Shown in pieces: positions 6,531 through 14,511 of a stretch of 28,947 nt of DNA. A program made the translations under genes and the position numbers. The DNA lies in IMG/VR virus record IMGVR_UViG_3300003690_000045, positions 1-28,947 of that record; one strand, given 5' to 3'. Source of the DNA: a virus. The notes below the pieces were generated by a model that had not been told where the DNA came from, searched no databases, and saw only the letters and a program-made list of their open reading frames with translations. Positions within the stretch are counted from its first letter, which is position 1. Every line of letters starts with the position of its first letter.

Positions 6531-7596
6531 GAGTTTCTCCTTTCTCCGTTTTGTTAATAAATGACTTTTCTCTTTTGTGGATCCAATCAAGACAAGCCGT
6601 TTTCCAATCTATTGCTTTAATTAAATCAAGCATCCTGTATGAATTACTGAAATCTTTTTCTTTGTAATAAGCGTAGGCTCCCATCATCGGCACTGCTATA
6701 TTTTTGAGTGCTGGATTTTCCCATCCTTCTGTGAAGGCAAAATAATTGGGATGAAGTGTGCCTCCAGATAACCATCTATTTATACTAAAAAATCTATCTA
6801 GTTCCCATTTCAAGATATCGGGGTTGGTAAATAAATCTAAATGTTCATAGGGAGTTTCAAATGTATCGTATGGGTTTTTTAACATCTTGAAGGAATGGGG
6901 GTCTATCTTTATGTCCTTAACTTTATCCCAAACAGCGTTTAGATACACATGAAAACTATCGCTGATTTGCCTATAAACCCCTATCTCAACACCTATGGCG
7001 GAAGCCATATATTCCTGTAGTATTGACATATGGACAACGTTAGCGCCATAGGCCCCCCACAACATATCGTTAGACCTGTTACAGACAGTCATATTTAGCT
7101 TGTTATCTCGTACCTTGAAGTAAATGTTCGTGTTGCAAGGAACATCTTTCCCTTGTCTATTTAAATCTTTCACTGGATCCCACATTTGTAGAACAGCTCG
7201 TCTATCTTCAGGGTTTTCTTTTAGTATCTTAATGATTATGTTTATTTGGTCTCTTGAGAAATAACTACTCCACCGCCAACCGTAAGCCCCCCATAAAATT
7301 TCTCCATCATCTGAAAAATCCTCCATGGTTTTAACCAACTGGGTTAATGGTTTTAGATCATTACGACCCGCTAACATCCAAAGGCTTTCTATAAAATGGA
7401 AGAAGGGATTAGCGTCTCTTTGTTTTATTAAGCACACTCTCTCAAGAGGATTTTTATAAACAGTTGTTACAGGCTCCAATGCTTCGTAGGTTGTTCCATT
7501 TCGGCTTTCTTGTACTCTATAGTTTCCCTTGAATTGAAATAAATCAAGCCCTAATAGTAGAGCGTCATTTACATTTCGTGCATTAATTACTTTCAT
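6520..7596 (-). CDS. Thymidylate synthase homologue, likely dUMP hydroxymethyltransferase
   Basis: A 358-aa protein of the thymidylate synthase/dNMP hydroxymethylase family, acting on dUMP with methylene-tetrahydrofolate. Visible landmarks: RR (132-133) before VLQMWDP, nucleophile Cys154 in VPCNTNIYF, RSND (Arg174, Ser175, Asp177), Asn186 in GAYGANVVHMS and His216/Tyr218 in SFHVYLN. Asn at the base-recognition position points to uracil, not cytosine. It is longer than bacterial ThyA (264 aa), with an extended C-terminus, as in phage enzymes that make 5-hydroxymethyl-dUMP. Next to a 5-hmdU-kinase-helical-domain protein the hydroxymethylase role is more likely than dTMP synthesis, but sequence alone cannot separate them. 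It overlaps its upstream neighbour by 14 bases. Confidence 0.88.
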   Translation of the reverse strand: MKVINARNVNDALLLGLDLFQFKGNYRVQESRNGTTYEALEPVTTVYKNPLERVCLIKQRDANPFFHFIESLWMLAGRNDLKPLTQLVKTMEDFSDDGEILWGAYGWRWSSYFSRDQINIIIKILKENPEDRRAVLQMWDPVKDLNRQGKDVPCNTNIYFKVRDNKLNMTVCNRSNDMLWGAYGANVVHMSILQEYMASAIGVEIGVYRQISDSFHVYLNAVWDKVKDIKIDPHSFKMLKNPYDTFETPYEHLDLFTNPDILKWELDRFFSINRWLSGGTLHPNYFAFTEGWENPALKNIAVPMMGAYAYYKEKDFSNSYRMLDLIKAIDWKTACLDWIHKREKSFINKTEKGETHGI

Positions 7597-8563
7597 GAGG
7601 GTTTCTACCGTATATAGGGTCGAACAACCCTTCCACTAAAGGATACTTATTTTGTTTATATACAGAACGTGTTCTTCCTTCTCCCTTAACCATCCTAGAG
7701 TATTTATCAAATTCACAAAGCCCTCCCTCTATTTCACGCATCTCATACTTCATGGAGCTTCTGTGTAAGGGGGCGTATGGAGCTTTATCAGTCCGTAGGT
7801 ATCTACGCAAGTCTCTAATATCATCATTTAGTCCAGCTTCAGTCACTTTTGAGAATAGAGCATTCATTTCCCCATTCCAATCATGACTACGTTTAGAGAA
7901 ACCTAACTCTCTGCCCGTGAGCCTGTTCAGCCCTCTCATTGCTCCTGGACCAGCATTAGCCCATGTTAATTTATCATTAGCATTTTCTAATAAGTACGTA
8001 TGTCTTAAATCAGTCACTACCTCATACGCCATGAAGGGTCCCATGTAAGGGTAGTCCTTAAGCATTTTCCACGTTTCCTTTAGGTTCATGTTCTGGGTGA
8101 GTATTTTATTAACAATAGCCCACCTATCCCCCCACATATGGGAAATACATTCAGCCACGCCTGTAACCTTATCCATACCATTAGGTGTTTTGATAATATA
8201 AGAACCTGTAACCCATTTATCTTGTTTGGTAATTTCTTCAATAGCCTTTTTTCTATTCCACTTTAGGTGAAGGTCATGCTTTATTAAAGTTCTACCTGTG
8301 TCGATGAAATTAAACCATCGAAAAATAACCGTAGCCATAAGTACGCTCGGGTCATGTCCTAGGGGAGCTCTAATGTATTCTCTAAACCACCTAGTAGTTC
8401 TATCATCCTCTCGAAACACTTGACAAAACTTAAAATCTTGCAAGATAGGATCATCTGTCCAGGGGGCAGGAAGCCCATGTTCTTCTTTTTTGATCCTAAT
8501 ACTCTCTCGTTCGGTTTGCCAATAACAGTAACGGCGGAGTTCTTCTTCAAGGAAATCTACCAT
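7583..8563 (-). CDS. 5-hmdU DNA kinase helical-domain / aGPT-PPlase-like DNA hypermodification protein
   Basis: A 326-aa protein that I recognise as the all-helical family described by Iyer, Aravind and colleagues as alpha-glutamyl/putrescinyl-thymine pyrophosphorylase-like (DNA-glycosylase-related), also found as the helical domain of 5-hmdU DNA kinases. Hallmarks: PWTDDPIL (34-41), FKFCQVFREDDR (44-55), FRWFN (81-85), MGPFMAYEVVTDL (174-186), GPGAMRGLNRL (205-215) and a C-terminal GLCEFDKYSR. The presumed role is to alter 5-hydroxymethyl-dU in phage DNA; no P-loop kinase domain is attached here. Residues 242-256 carry a helix nearly identical to one in the 111-aa neighbour. The ATG at 8563 forms TAATG with the upstream stop, so I prefer it to the upstream TTG at 8590. 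Confidence 0.82.
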   Translation of the reverse strand: MVDFLEEELRRYCYWQTERESIRIKKEEHGLPAPWTDDPILQDFKFCQVFREDDRTTRWFREYIRAPLGHDPSVLMATVIFRWFNFIDTGRTLIKHDLHLKWNRKKAIEEITKQDKWVTGSYIIKTPNGMDKVTGVAECISHMWGDRWAIVNKILTQNMNLKETWKMLKDYPYMGPFMAYEVVTDLRHTYLLENANDKLTWANAGPGAMRGLNRLTGRELGFSKRSHDWNGEMNALFSKVTEAGLNDDIRDLRRYLRTDKAPYAPLHRSSMKYEMREIEGGLCEFDKYSRMVKGEGRTRSVYKQNKYPLVEGLFDPIYGRNPHESN

Positions 8564-9474
8564 TACTTTTTCCTTAATACCCAAGAACAATTGTTAGAGT
8601 ACTCAGGGTAAGGAGCTGCTGCAACCACACGTAGAAACTGTCTACCGTATCTAGACTGGATCATTTCTAACTGCTCATCTGACCATGATCTAGGGAATCT
8701 TTTAACATTACTGTATATTGGGATTTCGTCAATGGTAGGTTCTTTCTGTTCTCGCATGGCTTTTCTTAAATTTGGCAGCTGTATGAAGGTTCCTGTAACA
8801 TCTTCAATAATGAAGTTTCTTTCCAGCTCCTGTTTAAGTTCTTCGAACCCCCACTCATACACATGGTCTTCAGGGAGTTTGTCTCTAGAGCCATCGTGAT
8901 TAGGACAGGAGACAAAAGCTAATGCGTTGGGTCTCATTGCTCTAGCTGCATCTTCTAGCCATGGGCCAACAAATTCCCTACCCATATGTTCAATAACTTC
9001 GGTAGTCCAGAAAAAATCTTTGCTTTCATCAGGAATATCAAAAACTTGCTTAGGATTTTTAGGGTCTCTTATAAGGGTTACGTCTTGTATCCTTATTTCA
9101 CCATTGAAATTCTTAAACCACGTTGATTCTTCTAAAGAACCTCCTCCATTAGACCAGAATGGGTTTTCTAATTCACAAGCGGGGTCTATGTCGTAACCAA
9201 TATAGGAAGAAATAACATCGGATTTCTTTATGACATAGGCTTTGTACAGGTTCCTTAGCACCCAACATCCCCCACAGCCTACCTCAAGAGTTTCCAATGG
9301 TCTGTCTAACCGTTTAGCTTCTTCTATACACATAGAAGCAATCTTGTCGTAACGACTGATATGAGCTAGTTCATCAGGTCTCCAGTTTGCTAATACTCCT
9401 GCACTAGCTATGTCCATTCTAGTGTTTTTACTGTCGTTTTCGTTGACAGTTAATTTCTTTCTAATAGATGACAT
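8563..9474 (-). CDS. Class I SAM-dependent methyltransferase-like protein
   Basis: A 303-aa protein with a Rossmann-type SAM-binding core: motif I LEVGCGGC (about 63-70), the acidic end of the second strand in YIGYDIDP, motif IV DFFWTTEVIEHM, and a following strand ALAFVSCPN. It resembles small-molecule or nucleotide methyltransferases ('EVIEHM' type) more than DNA adenine or cytosine-5 methylases; no DPPY or PC-ENV motif is present. It is the first gene of the P3 operon, coupled by TAATG to the hypermodification protein and followed by the dUMP hydroxymethylase homologue, so it may further modify a thymidine derivative. The substrate is unknown. The ribosome-binding site is AGAAAGGAT, one base off the genome standard. 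Confidence 0.82.
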   Translation of the reverse strand: MSSIRKKLTVNENDSKNTRMDIASAGVLANWRPDELAHISRYDKIASMCIEEAKRLDRPLETLEVGCGGCWVLRNLYKAYVIKKSDVISSYIGYDIDPACELENPFWSNGGGSLEESTWFKNFNGEIRIQDVTLIRDPKNPKQVFDIPDESKDFFWTTEVIEHMGREFVGPWLEDAARAMRPNALAFVSCPNHDGSRDKLPEDHVYEWGFEELKQELERNFIIEDVTGTFIQLPNLRKAMREQKEPTIDEIPIYSNVKRFPRSWSDEQLEMIQSRYGRQFLRVVAAAPYPEYSNNCSWVLRKK

Positions 9475-9497
9475 TATTTTATCCTTTCTTACTGCTT

Positions 9498-9527
9498 AAT
9501 ATACTTTACTTCTATATACAAAGTAAA
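9498..9527 (-). promoter_or_regulatory. Promoter P3 (TTTACTTT-type)
   Basis: Minus-strand -35 TTTACT (9522-9527), 18-nt spacer, -10 TATATT (9498-9503). The spacer contains AAGTAAAG, which forms an inverted repeat with the -35 sequence CTTTACTT and could be a protein-binding site. It drives the modification and polymerase operon from 9474 down to 3699. Confidence 0.72.
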
Positions 9528-9530
9528 GGA

Positions 9531-9546
9531 CTATCATAATTGATAG
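9531..9546 (-). terminator. Short hairpin at the end of the helicase gene
   Basis: CTATCA/TGATAG, a perfect 6-bp stem with a 4-nt loop, overlaps the helicase stop codon and is followed on the minus strand by TCCTTTACTTTG, which is also promoter P3. It may stop or stabilise the upstream transcript; it lacks a real T-run, so termination is uncertain. Confidence 0.4.
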
Positions 9547-11030
9547 CAGCGAGTTGACTTAGGTTCAATTAAATATAAATTTTCTTTGGTTCTTGTTATC
9601 CCAACATAAAACACTCTGTTTTCATCATCAGGGTTTTGTTGATAGTTTTTATACACTCGAGTTGTGATGTCGGTTAGTAATACAACATTGGTTGCTTCAC
9701 CGCCCTTAGCAGCATGAATAGTGGACAGACGTATTCTGGGTTGTTTAGTTATCTTCTCTCCTCTACGCAGCATTGCTCTTATGTAACTAATTTCACTAGG
9801 ATTCAATAAAGTAAAAACGTCATACCAATAACCATCTGGTAGATCAGGGAAATGACTTTTTAAGTCTTGGTATTGGAGTAACAGAGTAGAGTCTAATAAA
9901 TCTAATTTCTTAGGGTTATTGACTTTTATGTGTTTCAATATATTAGCGCACTCAGTTAAAGTGACTGTTTCTCCATTTCTTAGTCGTTCCCAAAAAATAA
10001 CAGCCCTAACCTTTGCTTCCGAGATACTTGGCCTACCTTTTACTTCAAAAAACCATCCTTCATTTCTGCAATACTCATCAATGTCTTCTAGTAGATAATT
10101 TGTCCTAGCCAGAACTAGCCAATCTCCTTTTTCCATATTTACTAGCTCGATGGTAGGCTCCCAACGCACTAGTCCTTCTTCTTTTCTAGGTGTCCATTCT
10201 TTATATATCCTGGATCGAACCTGTCCTATACATTGGATAGCTAATTCATGAACTGCCGATGGCACTCGATAAGACTGTTTTAATACCATGGCATTTTTAG
10301 AATTATCTATTAGGTAGTCAACGTCAGCTCCTGCCCACTTATAAATAGCTTGGTCATCGTCTCCTGCCACATAGATTTTCTTAGCTTTCTCTGCGAGTTT
10401 TCGAACCACGGCCCACTGTAAGGGAGACAAGTCTTGAGCTTCGTCTACGAACATAACATCGAGTGAAGGAACATCCCCTTCGTTTAGAAACTTACAGAGC
10501 ATGTCCGTATAGTCCACGAGCAGTCTGTCTTTTTTAAATAATCTTAAACCTCTGGCAAATCGCTCTAATTCAAACCATCCTACAGCATCCTCTACCTCAT
10601 GCCATTGCTGCTTTAATGGCACATTACGCATCCTAGCAAGATTTTCTATGAACGCTAGTCGATCATCATGAGTCATGCCAAATAAATGTCCATCGTTCGA
10701 GGTGGTTCTACCTGTTAGTCTTATATTGAGCTTTTCATTCAAATCTTTTATATCTGCATGACCTACTACGCTTTCCCTCGTGAGCCCTAACTGCCTAAAC
10801 GCTAATGAGTGTAATGTTCTGAAGAAGGGCAAGCTTTTGTCACTAATATTGAATTTATTTATAGCTCTTTGTTTTCCTTCTTTTACTGCTTTTCTGGTGA
10901 ATGTAAAAAAACCAATATTCTCAGGTTCTGTTCCACTTTCCAACTCATCCTCTATGAGACTAAGCAACGTGCTGGTCTTGCCTGTTCCAGGGGGGCCAAG
11001 AATAACTTGTGTGTGACTAGGTAAGGTCAT
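9534..11030 (-). CDS. UvrD/Rep-like superfamily 1 DNA helicase
   Basis: A 498-aa ATP-dependent helicase. All core motifs are present in order: motif I GPPGTGKTS (12-20), a GFFTFTRKAV segment as Ia, motif II FVDEAQDLSPLQW, motif III YVAGDDDQAIYKWAGAD, motif IV LKQSYRVP, motif V STIHAAKGGEA, motif VI VFYVGITRTKENL. It is shorter than UvrD (about 720 aa), with reduced 1B/2B insertions, as in T4 Dda-like phage helicases. Likely role: replication start, recombination or clearing proteins from DNA. Its ATG overlaps the AlkB-like stop (ATGA, 11027-11030), so it is coupled to the primase operon driven by P4. Confidence 0.95.
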   Translation of the reverse strand: MTLPSHTQVILGPPGTGKTSTLLSLIEDELESGTEPENIGFFTFTRKAVKEGKQRAINKFNISDKSLPFFRTLHSLAFRQLGLTRESVVGHADIKDLNEKLNIRLTGRTTSNDGHLFGMTHDDRLAFIENLARMRNVPLKQQWHEVEDAVGWFELERFARGLRLFKKDRLLVDYTDMLCKFLNEGDVPSLDVMFVDEAQDLSPLQWAVVRKLAEKAKKIYVAGDDDQAIYKWAGADVDYLIDNSKNAMVLKQSYRVPSAVHELAIQCIGQVRSRIYKEWTPRKEEGLVRWEPTIELVNMEKGDWLVLARTNYLLEDIDEYCRNEGWFFEVKGRPSISEAKVRAVIFWERLRNGETVTLTECANILKHIKVNNPKKLDLLDSTLLLQYQDLKSHFPDLPDGYWYDVFTLLNPSEISYIRAMLRRGEKITKQPRIRLSTIHAAKGGEATNVVLLTDITTRVYKNYQQNPDDENRVFYVGITRTKENLYLIEPKSTRCYQL

Positions 11031-11620
11031 AGACCACTTCTAAAGGTTAAGCTAATTCGACTCCTACACCCGAAATTCCTCAAAGAAGGAATCGAATGAG
11101 TAGAGGTCATTTGAGAGTAGCCATCAAACATATACACGTCCCCTTCTTCTAACAAGAAACGGGTTGTTTCCTGATCTTCTTTCTCTAAGAGACTTTTATA
11201 CACTTCACTAGTGTTAGTGTCTGCTTTTATAGTAAAGGGGTACTCATTCCACTCGAGAATTCTCGTACCTCCAAATGAAATACCTAAAACAACGTCATCT
11301 AATGTAGGGACAGTATCAGAATGGTGAGGAACCCATGCCTCCCCTGTCTCATATAAACCACATAAACAGAAAGTAAATTCGATTGGCCTCTTCATTACTT
11401 CAGAAGCCCATCTTTCAGCCTTATCTTTAATTTGCTTCATCGACAGTGTCCAAGGCTCAGGATTGTATAGTTTTCCTGCATAATTAAACTTAGAAACTCC
11501 ATAGCCTTTTGTTGGTCTACCGTAAACTGTTTTACCATCAAATGATCTGATCGTTGGATGATCCCAAGTAGTGATGTTGGGGGCATCATCTTGAAATACT
11601 TTCTTAGCAAAAATCTTCAT
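11027..11620 (-). CDS. AlkB-like 2-oxoglutarate/Fe(II) dioxygenase
   Basis: A 197-aa AlkB-family dioxygenase. The iron ligands and 2-oxoglutarate contacts are visible: HSD (His100, Asp102), the distal His175 in MTSTHSIP, and RISLTFR (Arg188, Arg194), matching the R-x-(N/S)-x-T-F-R of AlkB. The FTFCLCGLYETG segment before the HxD motif and the GDVYMFDG turn also fit. AlkB proteins remove alkyl groups from DNA bases by oxidation; a phage copy could repair its own DNA or act on a modified base. It is coupled to the helicase (ATGA) and to the primase upstream (stop and start overlap at 11617-11620). Confidence 0.87.
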   Translation of the reverse strand: MKIFAKKVFQDDAPNITTWDHPTIRSFDGKTVYGRPTKGYGVSKFNYAGKLYNPEPWTLSMKQIKDKAERWASEVMKRPIEFTFCLCGLYETGEAWVPHHSDTVPTLDDVVLGISFGGTRILEWNEYPFTIKADTNTSEVYKSLLEKEDQETTRFLLEEGDVYMFDGYSQMTSTHSIPSLRNFGCRSRISLTFRSGL

Positions 11621-13140
11621 AATAAATTATCGTTAAACTCTGGTAAGTCATGAGATTCTTCTTGTGCCTTAAACTCCTCTATGAACCAAACATTCACCCC
11701 TTTGCCTTTTATGTTGAAAAAGTGAGGTTTTCCTTGTAGTTGTTTTAATTTAGAAGTTAGTTTGTTTCTTGGGTATTCTTTAAAGTTGTTTCTATGTAGG
11801 TACTCCATTAAATCCATTAACCTAAAATAAGTTTTGCCGTTGTGGGTCCATGGTTTATGTAGTAGTAGCTCGTCTTTTTCTCTGGCAGGTCGTTCAGTAC
11901 AATAAGATTCTAACAGCTCCATAAAATGGCCCTCTGTAGAACTTTCTTTCGGCACCTCAACCACGGTTAACGTATCAAGCAACTGCTGTATTATCTGTCG
12001 CCAAACATTTTCTTTTACTTTGGGAGGTATTTTGTTTAAGGCATCCATGCACTTACGTTGAAATCTATTTTGGTTTAATAGGTCATCGGTCTCTAGCTCT
12101 AATCGACCGCCTTCCACATCCAGGAACCAAATGGGGGGGTCACTGTCTTGTTTTGTAAGATTACTAAACAGAGGGGTCCCCCCATTAGCTCCAATGCCAA
12201 ACTTACGAGTCCTACATAAGGGGCTATTACAATGGCTAGCTATGGGTTGGTCATTACACTTATAAAAATAATCTTTTCTTTGTAATTGTTTCCCAACTGT
12301 TAGAACTTCTTGAGCTCCTAATGGAGGCTGCATATGCTTTATGTTGACGTCCTCTAACTTTTTCTCCCAATCATCAGGGTATTTCTTTCTTAAAAAGACG
12401 CCTACATTAAATAGACCAGAGTTTCTTGATCCTTTAGGAAATCCTTGAACAGCTAAGTGTTGTATACAGGGAGGGGCTTGGTCTAACCAGCCTAATGTTT
12501 CATTTAAAGGACTCGCCTCTAAACGCTCTAATGCACTAGAGCTTAGTTCTAATTCTTTGGCATAGTTTAAAAATTCTTGTGGACTCAGTACTTCCCCATC
12601 TTTACCGTAAGCGTATCGAGTAGAATGTTCCCCCCCGAAATAAGGCATATTGAGGGTACTGCCTCTATCCCCACGATCTAGCAGTAACTGTGTTTGTTTA
12701 GGAAAGATCTCTGTTTGTCCGTAACCTATAGCCGCAGCAATCTGTCTTAGTTTTCTCTGTAACATCGAAGCTGCTACAGGTTCAACTAAGAATATATAAA
12801 GATGTGCTCCGCCACTTTTACTACGACATAAGATTAAGGGTAATTTTTGTTTAGCAACTTTAATCGCTAGATCTTTTAGATCTATGTCATACTCGTCAAC
12901 GTCAATAGCTCCCCAGACACAACTATTGTTCTCATCAATAGCCACAAGACCTACGCTTTGATGACCAGACAAATGGTCTTCCCACAACTTCAATAAGTCG
13001 TTATCAGACAACTCCTTAGATATAGTAATGTTTTTACCACTTGCCTTTCCATCTTCTCTTGTTTCGTTGTTAGCTGTGAAAGTTCCATACGCTTGACGTA
13101 ATCCAGCATAGCGTACAGCAAATTCCTCTGCCAACGACAT
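11617..13140 (-). CDS. Archaeo-eukaryotic-type primase with PriL-like cysteine domain
   Basis: A 507-aa primase or primase-polymerase. The AEP catalytic part is at about 60-175: DxD in WGAIDVDEYD (Asp80, Asp82), CRSKSGGAHLYIF with His113, then EIFPKQ (Glu144) and STLNMPYFGG. A following region has Cys225 in PPCI, Cys295, His303, Cys304 and Cys309 (YKCNDQPIASHCNSPLC), the spacing expected of a PriL-like Fe-S or zinc domain. The C-terminal 150 residues look like a winged-helix tail. It would make primers for the phage polymerase. The ATG has AGAAAGGAG (13148-13156) seven bases upstream. No replicative DnaB-type helicase domain is attached. Confidence 0.85.
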   Translation of the reverse strand: MSLAEEFAVRYAGLRQAYGTFTANNETREDGKASGKNITISKELSDNDLLKLWEDHLSGHQSVGLVAIDENNSCVWGAIDVDEYDIDLKDLAIKVAKQKLPLILCRSKSGGAHLYIFLVEPVAASMLQRKLRQIAAAIGYGQTEIFPKQTQLLLDRGDRGSTLNMPYFGGEHSTRYAYGKDGEVLSPQEFLNYAKELELSSSALERLEASPLNETLGWLDQAPPCIQHLAVQGFPKGSRNSGLFNVGVFLRKKYPDDWEKKLEDVNIKHMQPPLGAQEVLTVGKQLQRKDYFYKCNDQPIASHCNSPLCRTRKFGIGANGGTPLFSNLTKQDSDPPIWFLDVEGGRLELETDDLLNQNRFQRKCMDALNKIPPKVKENVWRQIIQQLLDTLTVVEVPKESSTEGHFMELLESYCTERPAREKDELLLHKPWTHNGKTYFRLMDLMEYLHRNNFKEYPRNKLTSKLKQLQGKPHFFNIKGKGVNVWFIEEFKAQEESHDLPEFNDNLL

Positions 13141-13154
13141 ACAGTATCTCCTTT

Positions 13155-13928
13155 CTAGATAATGTCATTAGCAATATCACTTTGCTGTTCTTGCTTTACC
13201 TCAACGCTTCCAGACCTAGCAGCCGACATAAAGTCCCTAGCCAACATGGCATGATTTATGTCTGTTGGGTCTTCTTGGTTAATACTGTAAGAGTTCCAAC
13301 TACCTTTGTCGTTAGACATTACAGTGGAAGTGAGCCTATAGGTGTAAGCAAACATAGGAGCTTCCACAGAATTCCCTGCAGAGTTTTGTACTCTAGCCAT
13401 TCTCAACATCGTTAACCATTTCCTAGAAACACCTAACTGTGTAGAGGTTAAAGCAAGTACCGCTTGCTGAGGAACGCCTTCAGAAACCACGAGAATAAAA
13501 AACTGAGCCGTTTCCACAATCTCATTGCCTTCAACAGTGTGCCATTTTCGACTTTCTGGATCCCTTGTGCATTCACTTAGGATAGAGATGTCGTGGTTAG
13601 CGTTAACCAATCCTCCACCTTTTTCTCTAGGAATCCACTCAATGTACTTTTTATTATAAGCACAGGGAACTACTAGAATTCCTTTCTCTCCATCGTGGAC
13701 TTTCCCTGTAACGGTATTATAGAGGTCTCCTGCACTAGCATTCTCCACATAACTTCCGTTTTGTTTTTGTAGTTGTGGGGATAGAGGCTGTAAAACTCTA
13801 ATAAAAGGAATTGCAAAATCCTCTGCGGTTGCGTCCTCCAGCCCTGTACCACTTGACAATAAATAATCATCAAACGTGGTTAGTGCTGTGGTGTTGGTTT
13901 TAGTTATTTCATGTTGATTTTTTGCCAT
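13155..13928 (-). CDS. Conserved phage protein, possible ssDNA-binding protein
   Basis: A 257-aa protein of a type I associate with marine phage replication clusters. The N-terminal 40 residues are polar. The core (about 40-225) is beta-rich, with 'AIPFIRVLQPLSPQ', 'GILVVPCAYNKKYIEWIP' and 'FAYTYRLTSTVMSN' segments consistent with an OB-like fold. The tail is polar and slightly acidic (EVKQEQQSD). Position just before the primase supports an ssDNA-binding role, but I see no diagnostic motif, so this stays a suggestion. Its stop overlaps the primase ribosome-binding site. Confidence 0.6.
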   Translation of the reverse strand: MAKNQHEITKTNTTALTTFDDYLLSSGTGLEDATAEDFAIPFIRVLQPLSPQLQKQNGSYVENASAGDLYNTVTGKVHDGEKGILVVPCAYNKKYIEWIPREKGGGLVNANHDISILSECTRDPESRKWHTVEGNEIVETAQFFILVVSEGVPQQAVLALTSTQLGVSRKWLTMLRMARVQNSAGNSVEAPMFAYTYRLTSTVMSNDKGSWNSYSINQEDPTDINHAMLARDFMSAARSGSVEVKQEQQSDIANDII

Positions 13929-13932
13929 GATA

Positions 13933-14511
13933 TTAGTCCTTCTTAATAGTAGCTTTAGTACCTATGTAGATACCAAAAGGTTCAGTTGGTATGTCATTCC
14001 CCGAAGTAAACTGCTCTTTAACAAAAGCCTTCAGTGTACTTGGGTGAATACTTTGACGTATTTCGGGGGATAGTCCTCTGGCTTGTAAAACTGAAACAGT
14101 CTCATTAACTACCTCAACTTCTTCACGTCCAAACTTTAGAAGAACCTCATTCTTTATAAGTCCTTCATGCCCATTAGACACTAACCACTCATACGCTTTT
14201 TCTTGGTTTGCTTTAGAAATATGCGCGCTATAAAACTCATTAATAGAGATTTTCTCTCCTGTACTGAGTGTTATTTGAGTGAGCCCTACGGACTGCATCG
14301 CATCAGGCAGCTCTTGCTCCGAAGTCAAACGAAATTCTTCTTTCTTAGCTTTTAACTTAGCCTCTAACTCTGATACTTGCACAGAGAGTTCTAGTTGTTT
14401 ATTAGCTAAATTAGAAACCTTAGAGAGTTCTCCATCAGAAACATTATTAGTCCATTCCTGAACGTCATTTGTGCCGACTAAGTCCTCAAAGGTGGGCTTT
14501 TTCTGATCCAT
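13933..14511 (-). CDS. Conserved phage protein with coiled coil, unknown function
   Basis: A 192-aa protein with a predicted coiled coil at about 33-65 (NKQLELSVQVSELEAKLKAK), then a conserved body with 'LPDAMQSVGLTQITLSTGEKI', 'WLVSNGHEGLIKNEV', 'FGREEVEV' and 'IHPSTLKAFVKEQ'. This arrangement (a small glycine turn, a WL..nG..liK helix, then 'vHp.TLkA.v.E') recurs in many phage genomes as I remember it; the function is not known. The ATG has AGAAAGGAG (14518-14526) six bases upstream and overlaps the end of the upstream gene by 26 bases. It is co-transcribed with the replication genes. Confidence 0.72.
   Translation of the reverse strand: MDQKKPTFEDLVGTNDVQEWTNNVSDGELSKVSNLANKQLELSVQVSELEAKLKAKKEEFRLTSEQELPDAMQSVGLTQITLSTGEKISINEFYSAHISKANQEKAYEWLVSNGHEGLIKNEVLLKFGREEVEVVNETVSVLQARGLSPEIRQSIHPSTLKAFVKEQFTSGNDIPTEPFGIYIGTKATIKKD

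Noticed and set aside
8564-8590. TTG-initiated 9-codon extension of the hypermodification protein
   Set aside because: The ATG at 8563 forms the TAATG coupling used elsewhere in this genome; the extension would overlap the previous gene and has no better ribosome-binding site.
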